Positions 32,846 to 39,342 of a DNA stretch of 39,342 nt are shown here, piece by piece. Source of the DNA: Candidatus Sumerlaeota bacterium (GTDB lineage: Bacteria > Sumerlaeota > Sumerlaeia > JADFCW01); NCBI GenBank assembly GCA_017161705.1, contig JADFCW010000019.1, forward strand, positions 1-39,342. Direction: 5' to 3'. How positions within the stretch are numbered: position 1 is the first letter of the stretch; the number at the start of each line of letters is the position of its first letter. Position numbers and translations under genes: made by a program. The notes below the pieces were generated by a model. That model was not told where the DNA came from, did not search any database, and was given only the letters and a program-made list of their open reading frames with translations.

Positions 32846-33003
32846 GCCCTTTCTTCCTCCTCTCTCGGATGGGCATCGAGGCGAGCATGGACAAGGGGAA
32901 ACGCTGTGGACGGGACGCACCGCCCAGTGCCCGTCGTCTCTCTTATCTTTCGCCCCTTGTTTCTCGCTTTTTGCCTCTCGCCCCTCGCTTCCTGCCGCTT
33001 GCT

Positions 33004-33627
33004 TCACTCTCCCAAAATCTCGATCCCGTTGATTTCCGGGTTCTGCGTCTTGGGTGTGAAGGTGATCTCGATCAGCCCGTCGCCGGAGTCCACGCCCTTG
33101 AACTCCTTTACGACAGCCTTTTGCACTGCGCCGGCCTCCTTCACGACGTCGAAATCCAGCAGCACCGTCTTGCCCTGAATCGCCACGTCGAACACGCGCT
33201 GCCCCGGCCGCGTCACGCCGCTGTAAGTCTCTGCAAAATGCAGCCGCACCGTGTATTTCCCTTTCGGGACTTCCGCCACAAAGCTTTTCATCGAGTAATG
33301 TTCGGTCTGATAAATGCGCGCGTCCGCCGTTCCTGCAATGGCCATGTCGGCCCCGCGATCCACCGTCCGCCCTTCGACAAATCCATAGCCGCCGCCCTTG
33401 CTGTAGGTCTTCTCACCCTTCCACACATTGCCCGCCTTGTCCGTGTAGTCGGCGGCGGCGCCCGCGTTCACGCGCAGGACAACCTTCGCCCTGGCGGTCC
33501 CGAACAGCGACGGCGGCGTCCGGTCCTTGTGCGGAATCGTCGGTCCGCATGCCGCCAACAATCCCGCCATCGCCGCCAGCGCGGCCATTGCCGCCCGTGC
33601 GCCATTCGCCCTGATCCTGACTTTCAT
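33004..33627 (-). CDS. Malectin-domain lipoprotein
   Basis: A 207-residue protein. The lipobox LLAAC (Cys27) after a hydrophobic segment marks it as a lipoprotein. The mature part is one malectin-like carbohydrate-binding jelly roll: VLRVNAGAAADYTDKAGNVW at the start, then KGKYTVRLHFAETY, GQRVFDVAIQGKTVL and a closing strand IEITFTPKTQNPEINGIEIL. These are the conserved malectin strands with the bound-sugar aromatic/Asp positions. AGGAGG lies 7 bases before the ATG at 33627. It probably binds glucan-like sugars at the cell surface and may work with exported sugar enzymes of the window. Confidence 0.88.
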   Translation of the reverse strand: MKVRIRANGARAAMAALAAMAGLLAACGPTIPHKDRTPPSLFGTARAKVVLRVNAGAAADYTDKAGNVWKGEKTYSKGGGYGFVEGRTVDRGADMAIAGTADARIYQTEHYSMKSFVAEVPKGKYTVRLHFAETYSGVTRPGQRVFDVAIQGKTVLLDFDVVKEAGAVQKAVVKEFKGVDSGDGLIEITFTPKTQNPEINGIEILGE

Positions 33628-33902
33628 CGCTGTGCCTCCTATTGGTTGGATTCGAAACTCATCCGCGCGGAATTTCCCACCCCGCGCCTTCGCAATCAAG
33701 CCCTTTTGTCAGAACCGCACTGTCGCGGCGCCCTTCCCGTCCGTTCAATTCATCTCGTCTCTCCTATCCGCTTGTTCATGCGCCTGTTCGTTCCTCCAAG
33801 CGTCCCTATGGGAATTGTCGCCGAAACTGCCTCTGTGTTTCACTCTGCGGCAGTTTGCAGTGCGCCACGACAAAGTCTCAAAAAAGCAAAGGAGCACCTG
33901 CG

Positions 33903-34787
33903 ATGAACACTCCGCTCGAAATCGAAGTCTTCCGCGCCGGCGACTACGGCCCGAAGGGCGCCTACACGCCCGACGACCTCCGGCAGATCGCCGACGACTA
34001 CAACCCCGCTGCCCATGAGGCGCCCGTTACACTCGACCATCGCCAGGACGGTCCCGCCTTCGGCTGGGTCGAAAGCCTGCGCGCCGCCGGCGACCGGCTG
34101 GTCGCCCGCCTCAAAGACCTGCACGAATTGCTCCGCGACTGGATTCAGCGCGGCGCTTACAAAAAACGCAGTATCGAACTCTACCGCGCCTTCCCTGCCA
34201 CGGGGCGTCCCTATCTGCGCGCCGTCTCTTTCCTCGGTGCCTGCCCGCCCGAAGTCAAAGGCCTTGCTGATCCCGTTTTCCGCGAAGAGGACGGCGAACA
34301 CATCGTCGTCGAATTCGAGGAATCGCCGGCAGAACCGCCGGCCGGTTCGTCCGGCTTGTCCGACTCCCGCGCCGCCATCGCCCGGTTCTGCGAAACCGAA
34401 CGCCTGGCAGGGCGCATCCTCCCTGCGTGGGAACGCGCCGGCCTTGCCGAGTTTATGCTCTCGCTCGATTCTGAAACGCCGCGGATCGAGTCCGCCGACG
34501 CCCGCCGCCTCACCGCACTGGAATGGTTCAAGGAATTCCTTCGCGCCTTGCCGCCCCAAGTCCCCCTGCATGAATTTGCTCCCGCCCCCGACAATGGCCG
34601 CGACACTCGAGTTGGATATGGCTTGGGCGGCGGCAACACGCTTACTGCCGACCTCATTCCCAAACCCACCGCCCGCGCGGTCATCCGCCCTGCCTCGCTT
34701 GCACTCCACGAACGCGCTCTGGCTTTCTGCCGCCAGAATCCGACTGTGTCCTACGTCGAAGCGCTGCAAACTGTTTCCCGCTTCTGA
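33903..34787 (+). CDS. Mu-like phage head maturation protease / scaffold (gpI-like)
   Basis: A 294-residue protein. The N-terminal part (EIEVFRAGDYGPKGAYTPD, ITLD-type strand VTLDHRQDGPAFGWV, LKDLHELLRDWIQRGAYKKR, SIELYR) matches the phage Mu I-protein family, whose members cut head proteins and whose C-terminal part serves as scaffold. The remainder is helical with Ala/Pro linkers. The ATG at 33903 has AAAGGAG 8 bases upstream; longer starts lie in the divergent promoter region. The gene contains a short two-unit 9-base repeat at 34346-34363. The catalytic residues cannot be assigned with confidence from sequence alone. Confidence 0.75.
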   Translation: MNTPLEIEVFRAGDYGPKGAYTPDDLRQIADDYNPAAHEAPVTLDHRQDGPAFGWVESLRAAGDRLVARLKDLHELLRDWIQRGAYKKRSIELYRAFPATGRPYLRAVSFLGACPPEVKGLADPVFREEDGEHIVVEFEESPAEPPAGSSGLSDSRAAIARFCETERLAGRILPAWERAGLAEFMLSLDSETPRIESADARRLTALEWFKEFLRALPPQVPLHEFAPAPDNGRDTRVGYGLGGGNTLTADLIPKPTARAVIRPASLALHERALAFCRQNPTVSYVEALQTVSRF

Positions 34788-34790
34788 TGC

Positions 34791-34817
34791 AATCCGACTT
34801 GTCCGACTTTTCCAAAC
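34791..34817 (+). repeat. 9-base-period units after the protease stop codon
   Basis: AATCCGACT, TGTCCGACT and TTTCCAAAC follow one another directly after the stop at 34787. They match the core of the units at 6171-6206. Confidence 0.5.
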
Positions 34818-34840
34818 CCACACCCCAAGGAGGAATCTCC

Positions 34841-35233
34841 ATGTCTCACTACATCCTCGACAAAGCCTACGCAGTCACCGACACGGGCGGCGTGCCTGCC
34901 TACCGCGTGGTAGTCTGCGGGAGCAACGTCGGCGAATGCGCCCTGCCCGGCGCGGCCAATGCTTCTAAAATCCTCGGCGTCACCGTCCACGGCCAGTCGC
35001 TGAAGGGTCAGAACGTCGCCGTGCGCAAGGCCGGCATCGCCCGCGTGACTGCGGCCGGCGCCATCGCCCTCGGCGCCCCTGTCAACATCGCCGGCAACAC
35101 GGGCAAGGTCAAAACGATCAGCGAAGCCTCGGGCACCAAGATCAACTGCCTCGGCTTCGCGGAGACCCCCGCCTCGGCCGACGGCGACATCATCGAGGTC
35201 TTCCTCGCGCTCCACGAACGCACCGCGCCGTAA
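34841..35233 (+). CDS. Capsid cement/decoration protein, DUF2190 family
   Basis: A 130-residue protein, mostly short beta strands, with the layout of DUF2190 phage cement proteins: AYAVTDTGGVPAYRVVVCG near the start, GVTVHGQSLKGQNVAVRKAG, and AAGAIALGAPVNIAGNTGKV. In related phages it binds the outside or threefold sites of the capsid and stabilises it. AAGGAGG stands just before the ATG at 34841, so the longer frame is rejected. It lies between the protease and major capsid genes, as expected. Confidence 0.85.
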   Translation: MSHYILDKAYAVTDTGGVPAYRVVVCGSNVGECALPGAANASKILGVTVHGQSLKGQNVAVRKAGIARVTAAGAIALGAPVNIAGNTGKVKTISEASGTKINCLGFAETPASADGDIIEVFLALHERTAP

Positions 35234-35240
35234 GCGCGCA

Positions 35241-35267
35241 GGTCCAACAGGTCGAATAGGCCAATCG
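35241..35267 (+). repeat. 9-base-period units after the cement gene stop
   Basis: GGTCCAACA, GGTCGAATA and GGCCAATCG stand directly after the stop at 35233. A further pair (AATCGTCCA, CACCGTCCA) is at 36323-36340, after the capsid gene. Confidence 0.45.
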
Positions 35268-35331
35268 CGCAAACGCGCAACCTTCAAACCCGCAACACCC
35301 AACCGACTTTCCTGGAAAGGACCAAACTCCC

Positions 35332-36273
35332 ATGCCTGAAGTGTCCCAAGTCCACATTGACGCCGCGCTGACCAACGTGTGCGTCGCCTACAGCAATCCC
35401 AACTTCATCGCCGACCTCGTCGCCCCGCCCGTAGCCGTGCGCAAGCAAAGCGACCGCTACTTTATCTACGACCCCGACCGCGACCGCTTCCGCGCCTCCG
35501 ACGACAAGCGGGCCCCCGGCGCCGAGGCCAACGAAGTCAATTTCGCCCTCAGCAACGACAGCTATTACTGCGAGGACCACGCACTGGCTTCCGTGATTCC
35601 CGACGAAGAGCGCGAAAACGCCGACCCGCCCATCCAGCCCGAAATTGACCGCGTCGAGTTCCTCATGGAGAAAATGCTTCTCAACAAGGAACTCCTTCTC
35701 GCCGACCGCATCACCGCCGGCAGCGATATTCCCGGCGAGACTCTCAGCGGCACGGCCCAATGGAGCGACTACGAAAACAGCGACCCTGTCGCCGAGGTCG
35801 AAAACCACAAAGCCACCATCCAGGCCGCCGTCCAGGTCGCTCCAAACACCCTCGTTCTGGCCTACGACGTCTATACGAAGGTGCGCCTGCATCCCAAAGT
35901 CGCCGAGCGCAACCCGTCCATGAAGATCGGCGTTGCGGATACGGGCGATCTGGAAAAGCTGTTCGGCGTCGAGCGCGTTCTGGTTGCGCGCGCACTCAAA
36001 AACGCCGCCGCACCCGGTCAAACCGCCTCGATGCAATACGTCTGGGGCAAGAACGCCTTCCTTTGCTACATTCCTCCCCGACCGGCCCCCAAGCGCGTGG
36101 CCTTCGCCTACTCGTTTGTCTGGACGCTCGCTCCCGGCAGCGTAGCCGGCCACGTCGTCGAGGTCTGGCGCGACAACGCTCGCAAAGCCGACATGCTGCG
36201 CGTCCAACGCTACTACGACCAGAAGGTCATTGCCCCCGGCGCCATCTATCTCTGGAAGGCCGCCGTAGCCTGA
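35332..36273 (+). CDS. Phage major capsid protein
   Basis: A 313-residue structural protein with the organisation of HK97-fold major capsid proteins found in Mu-like phages. The N-terminal arm (NPNFIADLVAPPVAVRKQSD) is followed by the extended E-loop-like region with KRAPGAEANEVNF, the long spine helix (EIDRVEFLMEKMLLNKELLL) and the domain ending near QRYYDQKVIAPGAIYLWK. It has no additional N-terminal scaffold domain, which agrees with a separate scaffold/protease gene. AAAGGA lies 10 bases before the ATG. It is complete. Encapsulin is a conceivable alternative, but the neighbouring cement and gp36 genes favour a phage capsid. Confidence 0.85.
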   Translation: MPEVSQVHIDAALTNVCVAYSNPNFIADLVAPPVAVRKQSDRYFIYDPDRDRFRASDDKRAPGAEANEVNFALSNDSYYCEDHALASVIPDEERENADPPIQPEIDRVEFLMEKMLLNKELLLADRITAGSDIPGETLSGTAQWSDYENSDPVAEVENHKATIQAAVQVAPNTLVLAYDVYTKVRLHPKVAERNPSMKIGVADTGDLEKLFGVERVLVARALKNAAAPGQTASMQYVWGKNAFLCYIPPRPAPKRVAFAYSFVWTLAPGSVAGHVVEVWRDNARKADMLRVQRYYDQKVIAPGAIYLWKAAVA

Positions 36274-36379
36274 AAAAAAGAGACACAGCGGGAGACGGAA
36301 TGGGCGCCAAAAAAGACGATAGAATCGTCCACACCGTCCATTCCGCCTTCCCCGTGTATTCCTCCCCGGGAGGCTTCCT

Positions 36380-36802
36380 ATGTACTGCACCCAAGCCGAT
36401 CTCGAACAGCGCCTTGATCCGCAGGCTCTCCGTGCTCTTGCCGACGACGACCAGGACGGTTTGGCCGACACTGCCGTCGTCGAGGCCGCCATTGCCGACG
36501 CCTGCGCGCTGATTGATGCACGCCTTCGCGCCCGCTACTCTGTTCCCTTCGACTCGGCGCCGGAAGTCATTCGCGCCGCGGCCGCTGCCATCGCCATCTA
36601 TTTGCTCCTGACGCGCCGCCGCGACTCTGCCCCCGGCGAGCACCGTCGCCGCTACGAGGCCGCCCTTGCTCTGCTCGAACAACTGGCGCTTGGCCGCATC
36701 GCGCTCGATGCCCCGCAAAACGACGCATCCACCCACCTTCCCCGCTCCAGCCGCGAAGATGACGAGCGCCGATTTCCCGAGGACCTGTTGGAGAATTTCT
36801 GA
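36380..36802 (+). CDS. Mu-like gp36 head-completion protein (DUF1320)
   Basis: A 140-residue protein matching the DUF1320/gp36 group: YCTQADLEQRLDPQALRAL at the start, DACALIDARLRARY in the middle and a helical C-terminus. In Mu-like phages it follows the major capsid gene and is thought to sit at the head-tail connector. GGGAGG 6 bases before the ATG supports the start. The genes that normally follow are absent: the next 82 bases hold nothing but the end of a minus-strand gene. Confidence 0.82.
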   Translation: MYCTQADLEQRLDPQALRALADDDQDGLADTAVVEAAIADACALIDARLRARYSVPFDSAPEVIRAAAAAIAIYLLLTRRRDSAPGEHRRRYEAALALLEQLALGRIALDAPQNDASTHLPRSSREDDERRFPEDLLENF

Positions 36803-36883
36803 AATGGAAAGAGCCAAGAATGAAAGCCCCGCCCTGCCGCGGAGCCGCGCGCGAACCAACCCCTCCCGCCTTTTTTCCCGCCC

Positions 36884-38059
36884 CTACACGCCAGCCTTCC
36901 GACTTCTCACCACATCCAGAAATGCCTCGATGCGCGTGGCCAGTCCGGCCGGGGCGGGGCTTTCATACTCGTCTTCGATTTGCAGACAGGGCACACCGAG
37001 CCGGCGGAAAAGACCTTCCAGCCGGTCGGCTTCCAGATCATACAGATAGCAACTCTTCAGTCGGTGAATGACCGCCCCCTCGACCCGGAAGTCCTTGGTC
37101 TGGTTCTCCACACGCCAAAGATACTCTTCGTCGCTCGCAAAACACGGGCACGTGCACGGCAGCAGATAGCGGTCGGCCAACGCATCCAGCAATCCCGTCC
37201 GCGTGGTCTCGTCCACACTGACCAGATCGCTGAACCCCCGATAGCTCGAGCACAGCGCATCGGCGACAATCTGCCCGCCCAGCGACTCGATCAGGCGCGG
37301 GACCTGCCAGTGCGGCCAGATGATCGGCGCCCCGACCACAAGTATTCGCGGCCTCTCTGCCCCTCCGTCCACCGCGTCCAGGCTGCCCCTTCCGCCCTCC
37401 TTCCCCAATAACTCCTCCCCAGCACCAACCCATGTTTCCACCGGAAGCGAATAGAAAAGATTGAACACCAGCATCAAATCGCTGCCGCAGATCGGCGGCG
37501 GGGCCTGCTTCATCCGTTCGACAAGACGTCTGCCCAGAGCCGCCGCGTGTTGATACAGCGCGATGGATCGAAGCAGCGAGCGGCGCGTGGCCGGCGATCC
37601 GGTCCGCTGGCCCAGATGGTCGGCCAGGGCTGCGATCTGCAGGCGCCAGGCGCGCCGCGCCTCCTGGGACGACTTGTCCCGCGGCACGTCGAGTAGAAAC
37701 GCCTCGCTGCTCAGCCCCAGAAATCCGCCGCACCCTGCCTTCCAATCGCACGTCGCGGGAATCGCCACGGCCGCCAGCCGTTCGCCGACCTCCCGCCGAA
37801 GCGCATCCAGCCGCGCCGCAGCGCCCTTGACCACCGGACACATCTGCCGCGGCGGCTCGGGCACGCCGTCCGGAAGCGGTCCCGCCTCTCCCGCGCACAG
37901 CCGCACCGGCGTCGCCCCAGACGCATGGATCAACTCCAGCGGCACAAGATTGCATAGGACCGCAACAACCGGACAGCCGCTCTGGACAATCGCATCCGGC
38001 CAGTGTCCCTGGGCAATCTGCCCGGCCGCTTCTTCGAGGCATGGAATGGATATGGACAC
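36884..38059 (-). CDS. 2-hydroxyacyl-CoA dehydratase subunit D-like protein
   Basis: A 391-residue protein of the HgdB/FldC/BcrC-like family (2-hydroxyglutaryl-CoA dehydratase D component). Family marks are LELIHASGATPVRL, CPVVKGA and ATCDWKAG in the N-terminal half, and GAPIIWPHWQVPRLIESLGG followed by the cysteine pair PCTCPCF in the C-terminal half. The family binds 4Fe-4S clusters through such cysteines. Neither the partner subunit nor the activator ATPase is nearby, so the substrate cannot be inferred. The start is a GTG at 38059 without a clear Shine-Dalgarno site. It is convergent with the capsid cassette. Confidence 0.78.
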   Translation of the reverse strand: MSISIPCLEEAAGQIAQGHWPDAIVQSGCPVVAVLCNLVPLELIHASGATPVRLCAGEAGPLPDGVPEPPRQMCPVVKGAAARLDALRREVGERLAAVAIPATCDWKAGCGGFLGLSSEAFLLDVPRDKSSQEARRAWRLQIAALADHLGQRTGSPATRRSLLRSIALYQHAAALGRRLVERMKQAPPPICGSDLMLVFNLFYSLPVETWVGAGEELLGKEGGRGSLDAVDGGAERPRILVVGAPIIWPHWQVPRLIESLGGQIVADALCSSYRGFSDLVSVDETTRTGLLDALADRYLLPCTCPCFASDEEYLWRVENQTKDFRVEGAVIHRLKSCYLYDLEADRLEGLFRRLGVPCLQIEDEYESPAPAGLATRIEAFLDVVRSRKAGV

Positions 38060-38100
38060 GCGGGCTATGGCGTTTTGGGTTTTGGATTGAAACGCAGTTT

Positions 38101-38131
38101 TACGCGATCGTTATTTCGCTCGGATCGCGTA
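38101..38131. repeat. Perfect 9-bp inverted repeat upstream of the dehydratase-like gene
   Basis: TACGCGATC at 38101-38109 and GATCGCGTA at 38123-38131 flank a 13-base loop. The repeat ends 42 bases upstream of the GTG start, in a 210-base gap. It could be an operator or a 5'-UTR hairpin. No U-run follows, so it is not a good terminator. Confidence 0.5.
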
Positions 38132-38269
38132 TAAGCAAATTTCAAATACCCTTGGCGTGTCTTCCGATACGCCCCCTGGAGATGATCAAAAGGCAAACAG
38201 TTGGACACCTCTTGCATGAGTGATCCGACAGGAAACAAAAGATGAAGTATTCTGAGAGTAACGCTGCTT

Positions 38270-39342
38270 TCACCAGCCGAAAATGCGATCCCTCTCCTGC
38301 TTGTTCCATGCCAGCTTCTGTTCCGGCGTCATGCGGTCGAAATCAGGCGAGCCGTCGGGCAAGCGCGGAATATCTATGTCGGGCACGATCGGTTTGGTCG
38401 TAGCCGGCTGGGACGATGGAGTGGGCGCACTTGGCGACGCCGGCACTGGGCGCGGAGCCGCGGATGCGGAAACAGCGGCTGGCGCAATGGAAGCGGCAGC
38501 GGGTTGCGGGGCGGAGGCGGGCGCTTGCTGCCGCGCCGACATGAGGATGTCGGCATTCGCTGCAAATGTCGCGGCCGCCGGTTTGGTCGTGGCAGGCATC
38601 GAGACCGTCGGACTGGCGTAGGACATAATCGGCGTGGTCAGCTGGCTGTCCTCTTCGAGTGTCCGATACGGCCGGATTTTCAACTCCTGCAAAACGCCGT
38701 GATACGCCTTGACCGCCTCTTCGGGCGAGATGACGCCGTCGGCGATCAGCCGCAGGAACTTGATGAATGCCAGCTGGTTTTCGCTGTTGTTGATCTTGCG
38801 TCCGAACAGCGCCACGCGTGCGCCGTATTTCTGCGCCTCGGCCAGAAGCTTGAACGCATCGTACGTCGTTCCCGAGGCTCCGCCCAAAACACCCGGAATC
38901 AGGTCGGGGTCGTAGTGCACCAGTTCTTCCATCCACTTCGGGCCGTGATAGACCATTTTCAGAAACAGCGGTTTGGCGGCTTTGGTGACGCCGGCCAGAG
39001 TCCGTGCGATCATGTCGTTGATGAACGGCCCCACCATATCGGGATCAATGGCGCCGGGGACATTGGGATCAAACACTTCGAGGAAGTAGCGGAATTTCTT
39101 GCGTTCGGCCTCGATGCGGAACTCCTTGAACGCCTGCAGCGTCGCCCGATCCAGCTCCGCGTCGTTGTTGAACGTGATCGAGTAAAGGCCGAGGTTGACC
39201 CCGCGGGCCGCCTCTTCGGGCGTGCATTCGAGCTTCGCACAAATCGCGTGATCGAGTGTCGGCGTGCGCCATGGGCGCGAAGCCTGAATGGCATAGTTCG
39301 ATCCCCGCGCAATGTGGATGTCGGTCGTGTCATTGGTGCGGC
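38270..39342 (-). CDS. TIM-barrel aldolase-like protein, 5' end cut by the window
   Basis: At least 356 residues are visible and the reading frame is open to the right edge, so the start lies outside. A shorter start at 39076 would cut the fold. The folded part contains PLFLKMVYHGPKWMEEL, GASGTTYDAFKLLAEAQKYG and VALFGRKINNSENQL, which look like the Lys- and phosphate-binding segments of class I aldolases. A long Ala/Pro/Ser-rich disordered linker follows, and the protein ends with a conserved-looking tail (DGSPDFDRMTPEQKLAWNKQ). The tail and linker are unusual for an aldolase. Function is inferred from pattern only. Confidence 0.65.
   Translation of the reverse strand, partial: RTNDTTDIHIARGSNYAIQASRPWRTPTLDHAICAKLECTPEEAARGVNLGLYSITFNNDAELDRATLQAFKEFRIEAERKKFRYFLEVFDPNVPGAIDPDMVGPFINDMIARTLAGVTKAAKPLFLKMVYHGPKWMEELVHYDPDLIPGVLGGASGTTYDAFKLLAEAQKYGARVALFGRKINNSENQLAFIKFLRLIADGVISPEEAVKAYHGVLQELKIRPYRTLEEDSQLTTPIMSYASPTVSMPATTKPAAATFAANADILMSARQQAPASAPQPAAASIAPAAVSASAAPRPVPASPSAPTPSSQPATTKPIVPDIDIPRLPDGSPDFDRMTPEQKLAWNKQERDRIFGW

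Larger units (their letters stand above)
33903..36802 (+). mobile_element. Isolated Mu-like capsid gene cassette (prophage remnant or domesticated module)
   Basis: Four head genes in normal Mu-like order: protease/scaffold, DUF2190 cement, major capsid, gp36 head-completion. All are intact and each has a good ribosome site. No portal, terminase, tail, integrase, transposase or lysis gene flanks them; chromosomal-type genes lie on both sides. The cassette ends 82 bases before the dehydratase gene stop. No att-like direct repeats were found by eye. Confidence 0.7.

Noticed and set aside
35332-36273. Encapsulin nanocompartment instead of a phage capsid
   Set aside because: The neighbours are cement, protease/scaffold and gp36 genes in phage order, and no cargo-type enzyme gene is adjacent.
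38101-38131. Rho-independent terminator
   Set aside because: The stem is good but no T-run follows on either strand.

Overview
The window is GC-rich bacterial DNA packed with genes on both strands. The gene content suggests an environmental member of the Planctomycetota/Verrucomicrobiota/Hydrogenedentota-like assemblage: many enzymes of usually cytosolic families carry Tat or Sec export signals, there is a malectin lipoprotein and a large GH5 glycosidase, and small GC-rich hairpin repeats lie between genes. This placement is inferred from style and content; no rRNA or taxonomic marker is present. TGA is used as a stop throughout, so the standard bacterial code applies.

Region 1 (1-12.5 kb) is mostly housekeeping: gpsA and plsY (phospholipid start-up, minus strand), then on the plus strand a double-receiver response regulator, an exported methyltransferase-domain protein, a 1170-residue GH5-type glycosidase, prepilin peptidase, aroE, an alpha/beta hydrolase and a mutY-MutT fusion. 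A 26-bp tandem repeat lies between aroE and the hydrolase.

Region 2 (12.5-18.4 kb) holds sugar-related genes (an orphan RbsC-type permease, a Tat-exported sugar phosphate isomerase, a secreted protein of unknown function, and a Tat-exported Gfo/Idh oxidoreductase). Two intergenic islands here carry GCGGCAGC hairpin repeats.

Region 3 (18.4-29.4 kb) is the most striking part: nine consecutive plus-strand genes, several with overlapping stop/start codons. They encode an NMT1/TauA-type solute-binding protein fused to an OmpA-like peptidoglycan-binding domain, a membrane-tethered vWA protein, a second (membrane-anchored) binding protein-OmpA fusion, a two-helix membrane protein with a coiled coil, a PspA/IM30-like coiled-coil protein, a third free binding protein, an SsuC-like permease, an SsuB/TauB-like ATPase, and an AAA+ ATPase with a degenerate first module. 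I read it as one envelope-spanning system that couples ABC import or ligand sensing, cell-wall anchoring and PspA/AAA+ membrane remodelling. A tiny membrane ORF with an in-frame UGA follows it.

Region 4 (30-39.3 kb) has a Tat-exported DegT/StrS-family PLP enzyme, a secreted protein with 19 cysteines, an exported RraA-like protein and a malectin lipoprotein. Next comes an isolated four-gene Mu-like capsid cassette (protease/scaffold, cement protein, major capsid protein, gp36) without portal, terminase or integrase. A 2-hydroxyacyl-CoA dehydratase-like protein and a 5'-truncated TIM-barrel aldolase-like protein run to the right edge. Short arrays with a 9-base period recur after stop codons and inside genes, in both chromosomal and phage-derived parts.
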